In this document: piece by piece, positions 8,452 to 18,140 of the stretch
How the letters are laid out: every line of letters starts with the position of its first letter
Position numbering within the stretch: position 1 is the first letter of the stretch
Notes under the pieces: generated by a model
Database searches by the model: none
What the model was told of the DNA's origin: nothing
What the model saw: only the letters and a program-made list of their open reading frames with translations
Source of the DNA: Nitrobacter vulgaris
GTDB lineage: Bacteria > Pseudomonadota > Alphaproteobacteria > Rhizobiales > Xanthobacteraceae
Assembly (NCBI RefSeq): GCF_002028545.1
Contig: NZ_MWPQ01000002.1
Coordinates: 1-47,696, forward strand
Direction: 5' to 3'
DNA length: 47,696 nucleotides
Made by a program: the position numbers and the translations under genes

Positions 8452-9000
8452 ATGCCTTGCACGACACATTCCTGTGATCGACCGCTCGCGGCGATCCACG
8501 TTCGGGCCGCCGCCGGACGACCGCAGCGAGGTTGGTTGATCGCGGAAGGGCGGACAATTGCGGTGGCGCTCGGCCGCGGCGGTATCCGGGCCAACAAACG
8601 CGAGGGCGATGGCGGCACCCCAAAGGGGATTTTTCGGCCCATACGGCTGTGGTGGCGGCCCGATCGGCATCCACGGCCAAGGACGTTTCTGCCGGTTCGC
8701 GCGATCACACCTACTGATGCCTGGTGTGAGGATCCGGCCGACCGGCGCTACAATCGACCGATTCGGCTGACGCAGAGCGCAACCGGCGACCGGTTGACGC
8801 GCGAGGATCATCTCTACGACTTCATCATCGAAATCGATCACAACACCCGCCCGCGTATCGCAGGGCGCGGCAGCGCTGTGTTCCTGCATCTGGCGCGCGA
8901 CAACTTTGGCCCGACCGCTGGATGCGTGGCGATGACGCAACCCGCCATGCTGCGGCTGTTGCGGCGGATCGGTCCACGCACGAAAATCATGATCGGGTGA
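8452..9000 (+). CDS. L,D-transpeptidase (YkuD/ErfK family)
   Basis: A 182-residue L,D-transpeptidase catalytic domain, which makes 3-3 peptidoglycan cross-links or attaches proteins to peptidoglycan. It has the family's GGIRANKREGDGGTPKG segment (about residues 43-59), the histidine in FLHLARD (H146) and the catalytic cysteine C158 in GPTAGCVAM, 12 residues later. There is no obvious signal peptide at the listed ATG. Many Rhizobiales homologues have this short, leaderless form, so export is uncertain. The 235-base gap to the divergent response regulator holds both promoters. Confidence 0.85.
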   Translation: MPCTTHSCDRPLAAIHVRAAAGRPQRGWLIAEGRTIAVALGRGGIRANKREGDGGTPKGIFRPIRLWWRPDRHPRPRTFLPVRAITPTDAWCEDPADRRYNRPIRLTQSATGDRLTREDHLYDFIIEIDHNTRPRIAGRGSAVFLHLARDNFGPTAGCVAMTQPAMLRLLRRIGPRTKIMIG

Positions 9001-9042
9001 AGCTGAAGGGCTTTCCTTCTCCCTTGCGGAAGATAGGAAGAA

Positions 9043-9717
9043 TTACCGCGTCCCGAAAATCGCCGAGCCGATCCGCACATGCGTCGCGCCGAGCGCAATC
9101 GCTATGGCGAAGTCCGCGCTCATCCCCATCGACAGCTGCGTGAGCCCGTTGCGCTTGGCGATCTTGGCGGCAAGCGCGAAATGCGGCGCAGGCGCATCAT
9201 CCATCGGTGGAATGCACATCAAGCCTGAGATCGTGAGGCCATAAGTATCGCGACAGCGTACGATGAAGTCGTCGGCATCCGCAGGTGCGACGCCGGCCTT
9301 CTGCGGCTCCTCGCCAGTGTTGATCTGCACGAACAGATCCGGCCGCCGGTTCTGATTCTTGATCTCTTTTCCCAACGCCTCGCAAAGGCTCGGGCGGTCG
9401 ACCGAATGGATGGCATCGAACAGGGCGACGGCGTCCTTCGCCTTGTTGGACTGCAGCGGGCCGATCAGATGCAGCGCGAGACCGGGATGCGCCGCGATCA
9501 ATGCAGGCCACTTCCCCTTGGCTTCCTGCACGCGGTTCTCCCCGAACACGCGCTGGCCGGCTGCGATCACCGGCATAATCGCGCCGACATCGAAGGTTTT
9601 GGACACCGCCACCAGCGTCACCGAGGAGCGTTCGCGTTGTGCGTCCCGGCACGCGCGAACAATCCCGGCTTCCACGGAAGCAAAGCCATCGATCGGCGCC
9701 GCCTCACCAGTGGTCAT
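9043..9717 (-). CDS. yggS: YggS-family PLP homeostasis protein
   Basis: A 224-residue member of the YggS/PROSC family (alanine-racemase-like TIM barrel without racemase activity) that binds PLP and buffers free PLP and amino-acid pools. Signatures are LVAVSKTF with the PLP lysine near residue 40, the FGENRVQEA box, HLIGPLQSNKAK, SMGMSADFAIAIALGATHVR and a final GSAIFG. The start is ATG at 9715-9717. Its first bases overlap the TGA of the upstream glutathione-transferase gene as ATGA, so the two are translationally coupled. A longer frame extends upstream but only through the neighbouring gene. Confidence 0.92.
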   Translation of the reverse strand: MTTGEAAPIDGFASVEAGIVRACRDAQRERSSVTLVAVSKTFDVGAIMPVIAAGQRVFGENRVQEAKGKWPALIAAHPGLALHLIGPLQSNKAKDAVALFDAIHSVDRPSLCEALGKEIKNQNRRPDLFVQINTGEEPQKAGVAPADADDFIVRCRDTYGLTISGLMCIPPMDDAPAPHFALAAKIAKRNGLTQLSMGMSADFAIAIALGATHVRIGSAIFGTR

Positions 9718-10418
9718 TGTCGCGCCGGAATCGCGAGACCGCGCTGCACCGCCGGCCGCGCCAGGCCTCGCTGCAGCCAGCCGCCGACATGACGGAAACG
9801 ATCGAACCCGACGATATCGCGCGCATCGTAAAACCCGATCAGGTTGCGCACCCAGCCAAGCATCGAGATATCCGCGATGGTGTAGTCGTCGCCTGCAAAC
9901 CACCGATGCGTCGTCAGATGCGCGTCCATCACGCCAAGCAGCCGCTTCGATTCCGTCACATAGCGGTCGCGTGGCCGCTTATCCTGGAAATCCTTGCCGG
10001 CGAACTTATGGAAGAATCCCACCTGCCCGAACATCGGCCCGACGCCGCCCATCTGGAAGTGCAGCCACTGGAGGGTCTGCCAGCGCAGCGCCGGATCGGC
10101 TGGCAGAAACTGTCCGGTCTTCTCGGCGAGGTATTGCAGGATGGCGCCCGACTCGAACAAAGCGAGCGGCTTGCCGCCGGGCCCATCGGGATCGAGGATC
10201 GCGGGAATCTTGCCGTTGGGATTGAGTGAGAGAAATTCACGACTCCTCTGTTCATCCCTGCCGAAATCGACGAAATGCGGCTCATAGGGCAATCCGGTTT
10301 CTTCCAGCATGATCGAGACCTTCACCCCGTTGGGCGTCGGCACCGAATAGAGCTGCAGACGTTCCGGGTGGGCCGCCGGCCAGCGGCGGGTGATCGAAAA
10401 AGCGGAAAGGTCGGCCAT
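9714..10418 (-). CDS. Glutathione S-transferase family protein (YghU/YfcG-like)
   Basis: A 234-residue two-domain GST. The N-terminal thioredoxin fold begins near residue 20 with [17 protein letters not shown] and includes [10 protein letters not shown] (cis-proline) and [12 protein letters not shown] (glutathione gamma-Glu contact). The C-terminal helical domain has [13 protein letters not shown] and [11 protein letters not shown]. The PNG-type N-terminus without a Tyr/Ser at the usual place is that of the nucleophile-lacking YghU/Ure2-like class, which reduces disulfides and peroxides. The start is ATG at 10416-10418 with GGAG upstream. It overlaps yggS by four bases. Confidence 0.88.
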   Translation of the reverse strand: MADLSAFSITRRWPAAHPERLQLYSVPTPNGVKVSIMLEETGLPYEPHFVDFGRDEQRSREFLSLNPNGKIPAILDPDGPGGKPLALFESGAILQYLAEKTGQFLPADPALRWQTLQWLHFQMGGVGPMFGQVGFFHKFAGKDFQDKRPRDRYVTESKRLLGVMDAHLTTHRWFAGDDYTIADISMLGWVRNLIGFYDARDIVGFDRFRHVGGWLQRGLARPAVQRGLAIPARQ

Positions 10419-10560
10419 CGTCACTCCGGAAGGCGGGAAACGTTCCCTGCTTACACCGCAAAACCACACCGCTTGCAAACCGCCCGTCCGACCCGTTGAC
10501 CCCCGGTCCGCTTCATGGCCTAGTCGAGCGACTGCAAATCACGAAAAACATTGCAATTCC

Positions 10561-13197
10561 ATGACCTCAGAACGTTACAACGCCCGTGACGCCGAACCGC
10601 GCTGGCAAGCCGAGTGGGACAGGCAGGCGATCTTCGCCACCAAAAACGATGACTCGCGCGAAAAATACTACGTGCTGGAGATGTTCCCGTACCCGTCCGG
10701 GCGCATCCACATCGGCCATGTCCGTAACTACACCCTTGGCGATGTGATCGCGCGCTACATGCGCGCCAAGGGCTACAACGTGCTGCATCCGATGGGCTGG
10801 GACGCCTTCGGCCTGCCGGCCGAGAACGCTGCGATCGAGCGCAAGATCGCGCCGAGGGCGTGGACTTACGACAACATCAAGGCCATGAAGAAGCAGCTCC
10901 GCTCGATCGGGCTGTCGCTCGACTGGGCCAGGGAGTTCGCGACCTGCGATCCCTCCTATTACAAACACCAGCAGAAGATGTTTCTGGACTTCCTGCGCGC
11001 CGGTCTCGCCGAGCGCGAGAAGCGCAAGATCAACTGGGATCCGGTCGACATGACCGTGCTCGCCAACGAGCAGGTGATCGACGGACGCGGCTGGCGCTCC
11101 GGCGCCGTGGTCGAGCAGCGCGAGATGAACCAGTGGGTCTTCAAGATCACGACGTATTCGCAGGAGCTGCTCGACGCGCTCGGCACGCTCGATCGCTGGC
11201 CCGACAAGGTGCGGCTGATGCAGCGCAACTGGATCGGCCGCAGCGAGGGCCTTTTGATCCGCTTCGCACTCGACCCGGCGACCACGCCAAACGGTGAGAA
11301 CGAGCTGAAAATATTCACCACGCGGCCGGACACCCTGTTCGGCGCGAAGTTCATGGCGATCGCGCCGGATCATCCGCTCGCGCAAGCGGCAGCGAAGAAT
11401 AACTCCGCGCTCGCCGACTTTATCGCCGAGTGTAAGCGGCGCGGCACCGCGCAAGCCGAGATCGACACCGCGGAGAAAATGGGGTTCGACACCGGCATCA
11501 AGGCCGTGCACCCGTTCGATGCGACCTGGAAGCTGCCGGTCTACGTCGCCAACTTCATCCTGATGGAATATGGCACCGGCGCCATCTTCGGCTGTCCGGC
11601 GCACGACCAGCGCGACCTCGACTTCGTCAACAAATATGGACTTGGCAACACGCCGGTGGTCTGCCCCGAGGGACAGGAACCGTCGAGCTTCGTCATCACT
11701 GACACCGCTTACGACGGTGATGGCCGCATGATCAATTCGCGTTTTCTCGACGGCATGACCGCTGATGCGGCGAAGGAAGAAGTCGCCAAGCGCTTGGAAG
11801 GCGAAACGCGCGGCAAAGCCCCGGTCGCCGAGCGCAAGGTGAACTTCCGTCTGCGCGACTGGGGCATTTCACGCCAGCGCTACTGGGGTTGTCCGATCCC
11901 GGTGATCCATTGCCCGGCCTGCGACGTCGTTCCGGTGCCGGACGAGAATTTGCCGGTGACGCTGCCGGAGGATGTCACCTTCGACAAGCCCGGCAACGCG
12001 CTCGATCATCACCCGACCTGGAAGCACGTCAGTTGTCCACGATGCGGGGCGAAGGCCACCCGCGAAACCGACACCATGGACACCTTCGTCGATTCGTCGT
12101 GGTACTTCGCGCGCTTCACCGATCCGTGGAACGACAACGCACCGACCACGCGCGCAGTCGTCGACCGGATGCTGCCGGTGGACCAGTATATCGGCGGCGT
12201 CGAGCACGCGATCCTGCATCTGCTCTATTCGCGCTTCTTCACCCGCGCGATGAAGGCCACCGGCCATGTCAGCATGGACGAACCGTTCAAGGGCATGTTC
12301 ACGCAGGGCATGGTGGTGCACGAGACTTACCGCAAGCCTGACGGCGGCTGGGCCTCGCCCGAGGAGGTGCGGATCGAGGTCGACGGCAACAACCGCCGCG
12401 CCACGTTGATCGCAACCGGCGAGCCGGTCGAGATCGGCGCGGTCGAGAAGATGTCGAAATCGAAGCGCAACACCGTCGATCCCGACGATATCATCGGCAG
12501 CTATGGCGCCGATACCGCACGCTGGTTCATGCTGTCGGATTCGCCGCCGGATCGCGACGTGATCTGGAGCGAGGAAGGCGTACAGGGTGCGGCGCGCTTC
12601 ATGCAGCGGCTATGGCGACTGGTCAATGAATCCGCCGAAGCCGGCAAGACCGCGCCGCAAGAGAGACCAGCGGCATTTGGCACCGATGCTTTGGCGCTAC
12701 GCAAGGCGGCCCATGGCGCGCTCGACAAGGTCTCTACGGGAATAGAGCGGCTGCACTTCAACGTCTGCCTCGCCAATATCCGCGAGTTCGCCAACGAACT
12801 GGCCGACGCCCTTGCCCGCTCCCGCAGCAACAAGTCCGCCCCCGCACCGGATCTGAGCTGGAGCCTGCGCGAGGCAGCCATCATTCTGGTGCAGGTGTTC
12901 AGCCCGATGATGCCGCACCTCGCCGAGGAATGCTGGCAGGCGCTCGGCCAGGCTGGCCTGGTCTCGGAAGCCCGTTGGCCACAAATCGAGCCCGATTTGC
13001 TGGTTGAAGACGCCCTCACGCTGCCCGTGCAGGTAAACGGCAAAAAGCGGGGCGAGGTGACCGTGGCGAGCGGCGCGGGAAATCCGGAAATTGAGGCTGC
13101 CGTTTTGGCGCTCGATGCGGTAAAGCAGGCCTTGGGCGGCAAGCAGGCTCGAAAGATCATTATCGTTCCGCAGAGGATCGTGAATGTGGTGGGGTAG
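10561..13197 (+). CDS. leuS: Leucyl-tRNA synthetase
   Basis: An 878-residue class Ia synthetase that charges tRNA-Leu. It shows the HIGH signature (HIGHVRNYT, residues 50-58), the CP1 editing domain with [10 protein letters not shown] near 252 and [16 protein letters not shown] near 335, a zinc-type insert with two CP-x-C pairs near 450-500, KMSKSKRN near 629, and the anticodon-binding helical domain. It ends with the C-terminal [13 protein letters not shown] module. I chose the ATG at 10561 because the upstream in-frame extension is out of keeping with the family. The last 14 bases overlap lptE. Confidence 0.97.
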   Translation: MTSERYNARDAEPRWQAEWDRQAIFATKNDDSREKYYVLEMFPYPSGRIHIGHVRNYTLGDVIARYMRAKGYNVLHPMGWDAFGLPAENAAIERKIAPRAWTYDNIKAMKKQLRSIGLSLDWAREFATCDPSYYKHQQKMFLDFLRAGLAEREKRKINWDPVDMTVLANEQVIDGRGWRSGAVVEQREMNQWVFKITTYSQELLDALGTLDRWPDKVRLMQRNWIGRSEGLLIRFALDPATTPNGENELKIFTTRPDTLFGAKFMAIAPDHPLAQAAAKNNSALADFIAECKRRGTAQAEIDTAEKMGFDTGIKAVHPFDATWKLPVYVANFILMEYGTGAIFGCPAHDQRDLDFVNKYGLGNTPVVCPEGQEPSSFVITDTAYDGDGRMINSRFLDGMTADAAKEEVAKRLEGETRGKAPVAERKVNFRLRDWGISRQRYWGCPIPVIHCPACDVVPVPDENLPVTLPEDVTFDKPGNALDHHPTWKHVSCPRCGAKATRETDTMDTFVDSSWYFARFTDPWNDNAPTTRAVVDRMLPVDQYIGGVEHAILHLLYSRFFTRAMKATGHVSMDEPFKGMFTQGMVVHETYRKPDGGWASPEEVRIEVDGNNRRATLIATGEPVEIGAVEKMSKSKRNTVDPDDIIGSYGADTARWFMLSDSPPDRDVIWSEEGVQGAARFMQRLWRLVNESAEAGKTAPQERPAAFGTDALALRKAAHGALDKVSTGIERLHFNVCLANIREFANELADALARSRSNKSAPAPDLSWSLREAAIILVQVFSPMMPHLAEECWQALGQAGLVSEARWPQIEPDLLVEDALTLPVQVNGKKRGEVTVASGAGNPEIEAAVLALDAVKQALGGKQARKIIIVPQRIVNVVG

Positions 13198-13768
13198 TTT
13201 GTCGGGTCGCCGGGCTGGAAAATGGGCCAATCCGCGCATCGCAGCCCGGCTAAGCATCATTGCAGTGCTGGCCGCGCTGACGGCCGGCTGCTTCCGTCCG
13301 ATGTATGCCGAACACGCCGACGGCAGCCCGGCGCTTCGCGACAGGCTGATGGGCGTCGAACTCCTGCCGATCGATAAACCCAATGGGTCTCCGGATGCGC
13401 GGATCGGTGTCACCCTTCGCAACGCGCTTGCATTCAAACTTTACGGCGGCGCCACCGGAGCGCCCCCGACACACCAGCTTCAGATCCGCTTCACCACTAA
13501 CCGTTCGTCGCTGATGCTCGACCCAAACACCGCGCTGCCCTCCAACGAGCAATACGGTATCAATGCGAGCTACCAGCTGATCGAGGTTGCCACCGGCAAG
13601 ACCGTCCTGAACGCGTCCACCTTCTCCCGCACCTCCTATGACATTCCCGGCCAGCTCCAGCGTTTCGCCCGCGCGCGTGCCTATCGCGATGCGGAAGACC
13701 GCGCCGCGCAGCAAATCGCCGAGAATATCAATACCCGGCTGGCGGCGTTCTTTTACGCCGGCACCTGA
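13184..13768 (+). CDS. lptE: LPS assembly lipoprotein LptE
   Basis: A 194-residue outer-membrane lipoprotein that plugs LptD and delivers LPS to the cell surface. The N-terminus is basic and hydrophobic ([18 protein letters not shown]). It ends in a lipobox whose lipidated cysteine is C36, followed by FRPMY, a segment typical of alphaproteobacterial LptE. The remainder has the alternating beta-strand pattern of the family. Sequence conservation is low, so the call leans on the lipobox and on the conserved order leuS-lptE-holA. The start overlaps leuS by 14 bases. Confidence 0.88.
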   Translation: MWWGSLSGRRAGKWANPRIAARLSIIAVLAALTAGCFRPMYAEHADGSPALRDRLMGVELLPIDKPNGSPDARIGVTLRNALAFKLYGGATGAPPTHQLQIRFTTNRSSLMLDPNTALPSNEQYGINASYQLIEVATGKTVLNASTFSRTSYDIPGQLQRFARARAYRDAEDRAAQQIAENINTRLAAFFYAGT

Positions 13769-13778
13769 TCGCCGGCGA

Positions 13779-14807
13779 ATGGTCGCGCTGCGTGGAAAGG
13801 ACATCGACAGCTTTCTCGCCCGGCCCGATCCGGCCCGCCCGATCATCCTGCTCTACGGTCCCGACGCTGGTCTGGTGCGTGAGCGCGCTGACGCGTTGAT
13901 GGCGTCGGCCGTGGAAGATCCCAACGATCCGTTTTCGGTGGTTCGGCTCGACGGCGACGATCTCGCAACTGAGCCGTCGCGTCTCGTCGATGAGGCGATG
14001 ACGGTGCCGCTGTTCGGCGGCCGCCGCGCGATCCGGATCAAGGCGGGGTCACGCAGCTTTGCCAGCGGCGTCGATGTGCTGGCGAACTCCACGATCCAGG
14101 ATTGCCGGATCGTGATCGAAGCCGGCGAGCTGAGGCCGGAATCACCGCTGCGCAAGGCTTGCGAGCGTGCGAAGAACGCGGTGGCAATTGCCTGCTATCC
14201 CGACACCGAACGCGATCTGACGCGGTTGATTGACGAGGAGTTGCGCCTCTCGAGCCTGAAGATCGCGCCCGATGCCCGCGCGGCGCTGATGTCCCTGCTC
14301 GGCGGTGATCGTCAGGCTTCGCGCAATGAGCTGCGCAAGATTGCGCTCTATGCTCATGGGCAACGCGAGATCACGCTCATCGACGTCATGGCCGTGGTCT
14401 CTGACGCATCCGACTTCAAACTCGATCCCGTCATCGACGCCGCATTCGCCGGACAGCCGGCGGTGGTCGAAACCGAATTCGCCAAGGCCATGGTCGCTGG
14501 CACCTATCCGGGCCTCGTCATTTTGGCCGCGCAGCGTCAGGTCGCCGCCCTGCACAAGGCTGCGCTTTTGATGGAAGGCGGCGCGTCCGCCTCATCGGCC
14601 GCCGATAGCGGATTTCCGCGATTGCATTTTTCGCGCAAGACGACCGTGGAAACGGCGTTGAGCAATTTCAGCGCCGCGCGGCTGATTCAGGTGATGGATC
14701 AGCTTGCCGGCGCCGCATTGGAAACCCGCAAGCAAGCGGCGCTGGCCTCCGCGATCGCGCAACGCGCTCTGATGTCGATCGCGGTGAATGCACGGCGGAG
14801 AGGATGA
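13779..14807 (+). CDS. holA: DNA polymerase III subunit delta
   Basis: A 342-residue clamp-loader delta subunit, which opens the beta clamp. It starts MVALRGKDIDSFLARPDP, a family-typical opening, followed by ILLYGPDAGLVRERADAL. The middle carries the AAA+-like lid, and the C-terminal collar domain ends LASAIAQRALMSIAVNARR. The ATG at 13779 is 10 bases past the lptE stop and is chosen over an upstream in-frame start inside lptE. The last gene of the leuS-lptE-holA operon. Four bases after its stop begins a repeat that borders the GIY-YIG gene. Confidence 0.93.
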   Translation: MVALRGKDIDSFLARPDPARPIILLYGPDAGLVRERADALMASAVEDPNDPFSVVRLDGDDLATEPSRLVDEAMTVPLFGGRRAIRIKAGSRSFASGVDVLANSTIQDCRIVIEAGELRPESPLRKACERAKNAVAIACYPDTERDLTRLIDEELRLSSLKIAPDARAALMSLLGGDRQASRNELRKIALYAHGQREITLIDVMAVVSDASDFKLDPVIDAAFAGQPAVVETEFAKAMVAGTYPGLVILAAQRQVAALHKAALLMEGGASASSAADSGFPRLHFSRKTTVETALSNFSAARLIQVMDQLAGAALETRKQAALASAIAQRALMSIAVNARRRG

Positions 14808-14811
14808 CAGG

Positions 14812-14850
14812 TCGTCATTGCGAGGAGGCAAGGCCGACGAAGCAATCCAG
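14812..14850 (+). repeat. CGTCATTGCGAG...AAGCAATCCAG repeat, left border of GIY-YIG gene
   Basis: TCGTCATTGCGAGGAGGCAA then GGCCGACGAAGCAATCCAG. It starts just after the holA stop and ends 3 bases before the stop codon of the GIY-YIG gene. An inverted, shorter copy borders the other side of that gene at 15149-15174, and two more copies follow at 15209 and 15257. Confidence 0.8.
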
Positions 14851-14853
14851 CTC

Positions 14854-15141
14854 TTAGAAAAGCGATTCAAACAGATCGGTCCAAGCCGGGTTGAGGCCTT
14901 CAATCAATACGAGTTTCTTTACACGGCTGCCGGCTTTTATCTGCTTTTCGCGTGTAATTGCGTTTGTCATGGTCTCGTGCAATTCGTACCAAACTAAGCT
15001 CTTGCATCCATATTTCTTCGAAAATCCTGCAATCAGGCCTTCTCGATGCTCAAAGATACGACGCGGTAAATCTGCCGTTACACCGGTGTAAAGGGTCCCG
15101 TTCCGACCGCTTGTTATAATATAGACGCAGGGCTGTTTCAT
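14854..15141 (-). CDS. GIY-YIG nuclease superfamily protein
   Basis: A 95-residue single-domain GIY-YIG protein. MKQPCVYIIT then TLYTGVT give the VYI...LYTG pair that stands for GIY...YIG. An arginine lies in the following helix (LPRRIFEHR, about residues 26-33), then YGCKSLVWYELHET, and the catalytic-type glutamate in ITREKQIK near residue 66. This is the short UPF0213/YhbQ-like group, common in several copies in Rhizobiales. The true activity is unknown. The frame is open upstream to 15246, but the MKQP start at 15141 fits the family. The gene is enclosed by inverted copies of a dispersed palindrome and lies between convergent holA and parB, so it looks like an insertion. Confidence 0.88.
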   Translation of the reverse strand: MKQPCVYIITSGRNGTLYTGVTADLPRRIFEHREGLIAGFSKKYGCKSLVWYELHETMTNAITREKQIKAGSRVKKLVLIEGLNPAWTDLFESLF

Positions 15142-15148
15142 GCCGCTG

Positions 15149-15174
15149 TCTGGATTGCTTCGCTCACAACGACG
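15149..15174 (-). repeat. Inverted copy of the CGTCATTGCGAG repeat, right border of GIY-YIG gene
   Basis: CTGGATTGCTTCGCTCACAA CGACG is the reverse complement of the left-border copy in shortened form. It lies 8 bases upstream of the GIY-YIG start codon. Confidence 0.75.
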
Positions 15175-15208
15175 CGAGATCGTGACGATTGAGGCCAGCT
15201 CGGCTTCC

Positions 15209-15294
15209 CCGTCATTGCGAGCGGAGCGAAGCAATCCAGGAGCCACTCCGAAAGACTGGATTGCTTCGTCGCTTGCGCTCCTCGCAATGACGAT
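15209..15294. repeat. Pair of inverted CGTCATTGCGAG repeats forming a large palindrome
   Basis: CGTCATTGCGAGCGGAGCGA AGCAATCCAG (15210-15239) and its inverse CTGGATTGCTTCG...CTCGCAATGACG (15258-15293) face each other across an 18-base centre. It lies between the GIY-YIG gene and the parB stop and would form a long hairpin. It may act as a bidirectional transcription barrier, but there is no T-run. Confidence 0.8.
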
Positions 15295-15331
15295 GATTCA
15301 AACTCATTTCATCTCGCTCTAAAAGAGCCCG

Positions 15332-16213
15332 TTACCCCTTCGAATCCAGCCTTTTCAAAATCTCGTCAAGCTGTTCGAGGTCGCGATAGCGTATCTGCAC
15401 GACGCCGCCGGGATTTTTGTGATCGACCGTCACCGCAAGGCCGAGCGCGTCGCTAACGCGCTTTTCCAGCGCCAACGTATCGGAGTCCTTCTGCGCTTTG
15501 TCAGCGCGGGCCTTCTGCGGCTTGCGCTCGACAACGCCCTCCTCATGCGCAAGCGCCTCAGCCTGCCGCACATTGAGACCTTCCGTGACGATGCGCCTCG
15601 CCGCCGCGGAAGGATCGGGCATGCCGATCAGCGCGCGCGCATGGCCTGCCGATAACTCGCCGGAGGTGATCAGCGCCTGCACATCGTCCGGCAGTTTTGT
15701 CAGCCGCATCATATTGGCGACATGGCTGCGGCTCTTGCCGACGATCTTCGCAATGTCATCCTGAGTGTGTTTGAATTCATTGGCGAGCGCGTGATAGCCC
15801 TGCGCTTCTTCCATCGCATTGAGATCTTCGCGCTGCACGTTCTCGACGATCGCGATTTCGAGCGCGACATGATCGCTGACCTCGACCGGAACGATTGGAA
15901 CCTCGTGCAGCCCCGCGGACTGCGCCGCGCGCCAGCGGCGCTCGCCTGCGATGATCTCAAAGCGATCCTGCGTCCCCTTCACGGCCCGCACCACGATTGG
16001 CTGGATGACGCCGTGCTGTTTGATGGAGTCGGACAACTCGCCGAGTTCGACATCGGAAAACGCGCGGCGTGGATTGCGCGGATTCGGTTTCAAAAACTCG
16101 ATCGGCACCTTGCGCTGCACGCGCGGACGCTCGGCATGGGCGGCCTCGCCACCGACGTCGCCGATCAAACTTGCAAGACCGCGTCCCAGTCGAGAACGCG
16201 CTTCGTCGGCCAT
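15332..16213 (-). CDS. parB: Chromosome-partitioning protein ParB
   Basis: A 293-residue parS-binding CTP switch protein. It starts MADEARSRLGRGLASLIGD. The CTP-binding region has GERRWRAAQ (residues 90-98) and ENVQREDLNAMEEAQGY (124-140). The helix-turn-helix is at about 151-171 (TQDDIAKIVGKSRSHVANMM). The C-terminal dimerisation domain ends in a glutamate-rich leucine pattern. The start is ATG at 16211-16213 with GGGAGC upstream, preferred over the GTG seven codons earlier. It follows parA with a 148-base gap. Its targets, three parS sites, lie 2-4 kb upstream. Confidence 0.96.
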   Translation of the reverse strand: MADEARSRLGRGLASLIGDVGGEAAHAERPRVQRKVPIEFLKPNPRNPRRAFSDVELGELSDSIKQHGVIQPIVVRAVKGTQDRFEIIAGERRWRAAQSAGLHEVPIVPVEVSDHVALEIAIVENVQREDLNAMEEAQGYHALANEFKHTQDDIAKIVGKSRSHVANMMRLTKLPDDVQALITSGELSAGHARALIGMPDPSAAARRIVTEGLNVRQAEALAHEEGVVERKPQKARADKAQKDSDTLALEKRVSDALGLAVTVDHKNPGGVVQIRYRDLEQLDEILKRLDSKG

Positions 16214-16361
16214 CGCCAGCTCCCTTGGATTCACGCGCTGTACTCCAGACTTGAAGGAAACGTAAGGTCACTCTTCTCTCCCCTTGTGGAAGAGAGCAGG
16301 TTGCGCATCGTGGCAGCACTCATCGAGTTACTCACGCGCCCCACGACCCGATTTCCGATTC

Positions 16362-17219
16362 TCAATGCGCCGTGCGCAACTCGCGCTCGCGCTGAATCAC
16401 CTCGGTCGCAAGTTTCAGATAGGCTTCGCTGCCGCTGCATTTGAGATCATAGACCAGCACCGGCTTGCCATAGGACGGCGCTTCTGAAATCCGCACGTTG
16501 CGTGGGATCATGGTGTCGTAGACTTTTGAGCCCATGAACTGGCGCACGTCGGCGACCACCTGGTTCGACAGGTTGTTGCGCGAGTCGAACATGGTGAGCA
16601 CGATGCCGTGGATCGACAGATTCGGATTGAGCGTGGAACGCACCTGCTCGACAGTCTGCAACAGCTGCGACAGACCTTCGAGGGCGAAGAACTCGCATTG
16701 CAGCGGCACAAGGATCGCATCCGACGCCGCCATCGCGTTGACAGTGAGAAGATTGAGCGACGGCGGACAGTCGATCAGCACATAGGTGTAATCGGCAGCA
16801 TCGGCGGCATTGCCGTTGAGCGCGGTGATCGCGTCCCGCAGACGGAAGGCACGGTCCTTTGTGGTTCCGAGCTCAAGTTCCAGACCGGAGAGGTCCATGG
16901 TCGAGGCCGCGATGTGCAGGCGCGGCACCGCGGTCGGCACGACCGCGTCACGCAGCGGTGCTTCGCCGATCAACACATCATAAGTGGAGACGTTGCGATC
17001 GCGCCGGTCGATGCCAAGACCCGTGGAGGCGTTGCCTTGCGGATCGAGATCGACGATCAGGACGCGCTCCCCGATCGCGGCCAGTGCAGTGCCAAGATTG
17101 ATCGCGGTCGTGGTTTTGCCGACACCACCCTTCTGATTGGCGAGCGAAATGATGCGGGGATGGCGGACGTGAGATTCGCCTCCGTCTTCGTGTCGGGAGA
17201 CTTCATCAATTACCGTCAT
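16362..17219 (-). CDS. parA: Chromosome-partitioning ATPase ParA
   Basis: A 285-residue Walker-type ParA ATPase that forms the gradient along which ParB-parS complexes segregate. A 22-residue N-terminal extension precedes PRIISLANQKGGVGKTTTAI (deviant Walker A, KGGVGKTT at residues 30-37). DLDPQGNAS, LIDCPPSLNLLT (Walker B) and MIPRNVRISEAPSYGKP follow. Its ATG overlaps the TGA of rsmG as ATGA, so the two genes are translationally coupled. mnmG-rsmG-parA-parB is the standard alphaproteobacterial order close to the replication origin. Confidence 0.96.
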   Translation of the reverse strand: MTVIDEVSRHEDGGESHVRHPRIISLANQKGGVGKTTTAINLGTALAAIGERVLIVDLDPQGNASTGLGIDRRDRNVSTYDVLIGEAPLRDAVVPTAVPRLHIAASTMDLSGLELELGTTKDRAFRLRDAITALNGNAADAADYTYVLIDCPPSLNLLTVNAMAASDAILVPLQCEFFALEGLSQLLQTVEQVRSTLNPNLSIHGIVLTMFDSRNNLSNQVVADVRQFMGSKVYDTMIPRNVRISEAPSYGKPVLVYDLKCSGSEAYLKLATEVIQRERELRTAH

Positions 17220-17926
17220 GCACCACGCCATGCCTGTTTTGCCTGAGGACGATCACGCCGCTCGATATGATCGAGTTCCACGATCCAGCCTTGTCCGCCG
17301 GTGCAACTAGAATGAATCCGAGGCTTAATATTCCAATATTTAGTAGCTTCCGTCAATTCAGCTTCTACATCTTGGCCCTTGAGAAAAAGCGCGGTGGCGC
17401 CCTTTGTTACGAAGGGTTCTGCGAAGCCGAGCAGCACTTGTAGAGGCGCCAGCGCACGCGCGGTCACGCAATCGATCCGATCCTCCACTCTGTCCACATA
17501 ATCCCCGATATCCATCAGGTGAATAACGCCCGGTGACGCAGTGACCCGCACGGCCTCGCGCAGAAATGCCGCTTTTTTAGCGTTGCGCTCGATTAGATCG
17601 ACGCGCGCGTCCTCAACGCCCGCAAGCGCGCAAGCAAGCACGACACCGGGAAAGCCGCCGCCGCTGCCGAAATCAGCCCAGCGTTTTGCATTCGGAGCCA
17701 GCGTCAGAAGCTGAAGGGAATCCGCGATGTGGCGGGTCCAGAGCTGCGGCATCGTCGACGACGCGACGAGATTGGTTTTTGTCTGCCATTGGACCAGCAG
17801 ATCGACATAGGCGTCCAGCCGCGCTTCGATTTGACGTGAAATGGGGGTAAGCGCCAGCGCGGCTATCTTGTCGGTAGCCGAGATTGGGGAGCTCTCTCGT
17901 TCGGGCGTGGGCATCATGGCCAACAT
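17216..17926 (-). CDS. rsmG: 16S rRNA (guanine527-N7)-methyltransferase RsmG
   Basis: A 236-residue Rossmann-fold methyltransferase that modifies G527 in the 530 loop of 16S rRNA. Motifs are TNLVASST near residue 60, the SAM-binding DFGSGGGFPGVVLA near 106-119, DLIERNAKKAAFLREA, and VTARALAPL followed by LFLKGQ. I chose the ATG at 17924-17926 because GAGGG lies six bases upstream. Codons 4 and 5 are also ATG and are alternative starts. Loss of this enzyme gives low-level streptomycin resistance in other bacteria. The 250 bases upstream hold two parS sites. Confidence 0.93.
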   Translation of the reverse strand: MLAMMPTPERESSPISATDKIAALALTPISRQIEARLDAYVDLLVQWQTKTNLVASSTMPQLWTRHIADSLQLLTLAPNAKRWADFGSGGGFPGVVLACALAGVEDARVDLIERNAKKAAFLREAVRVTASPGVIHLMDIGDYVDRVEDRIDCVTARALAPLQVLLGFAEPFVTKGATALFLKGQDVEAELTEATKYWNIKPRIHSSCTGGQGWIVELDHIERRDRPQAKQAWRGA

Positions 17927-18073
17927 AGACGGCCCTCTGATTCCTGGCCAGACGTTTGGTGGATCCCGGTTTGGGATTGGTCGGCCATTGGCCGACAGCA
18001 GTCGACGAATCGGGAGATACCGCCCGATCATCCTCCGCTAGCTCGTGCGCCGAGTGCGGATCCGGTTAGAAAT

Positions 18074-18089
18074 TGTTTCACGTGAAACA
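18074..18089. promoter_or_regulatory. parS site 1 (ParB binding)
   Basis: TGTTTCACGTGAAACA is a perfect 16-base palindrome identical to the bacterial parS consensus. It extends to 18 bases (18073-18090). It lies in the mnmG-rsmG gap. Confidence 0.95.
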
Positions 18090-18140
18090 AGTCGTCGGCT
18101 CGGAATCATTTTCGTCGAAATGCAGGACTCGTTTGTCCGA

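Noticed and set aside
10567-11604. 345-codon minus-strand frame opposite leuS
   Set aside because: Antisense of a clear LeuS; no motif of its own.
14812-15294. CRISPR-like array
   Set aside because: Only four copies in alternating orientation with irregular spacing. They flank a gene, and no cas genes are present.
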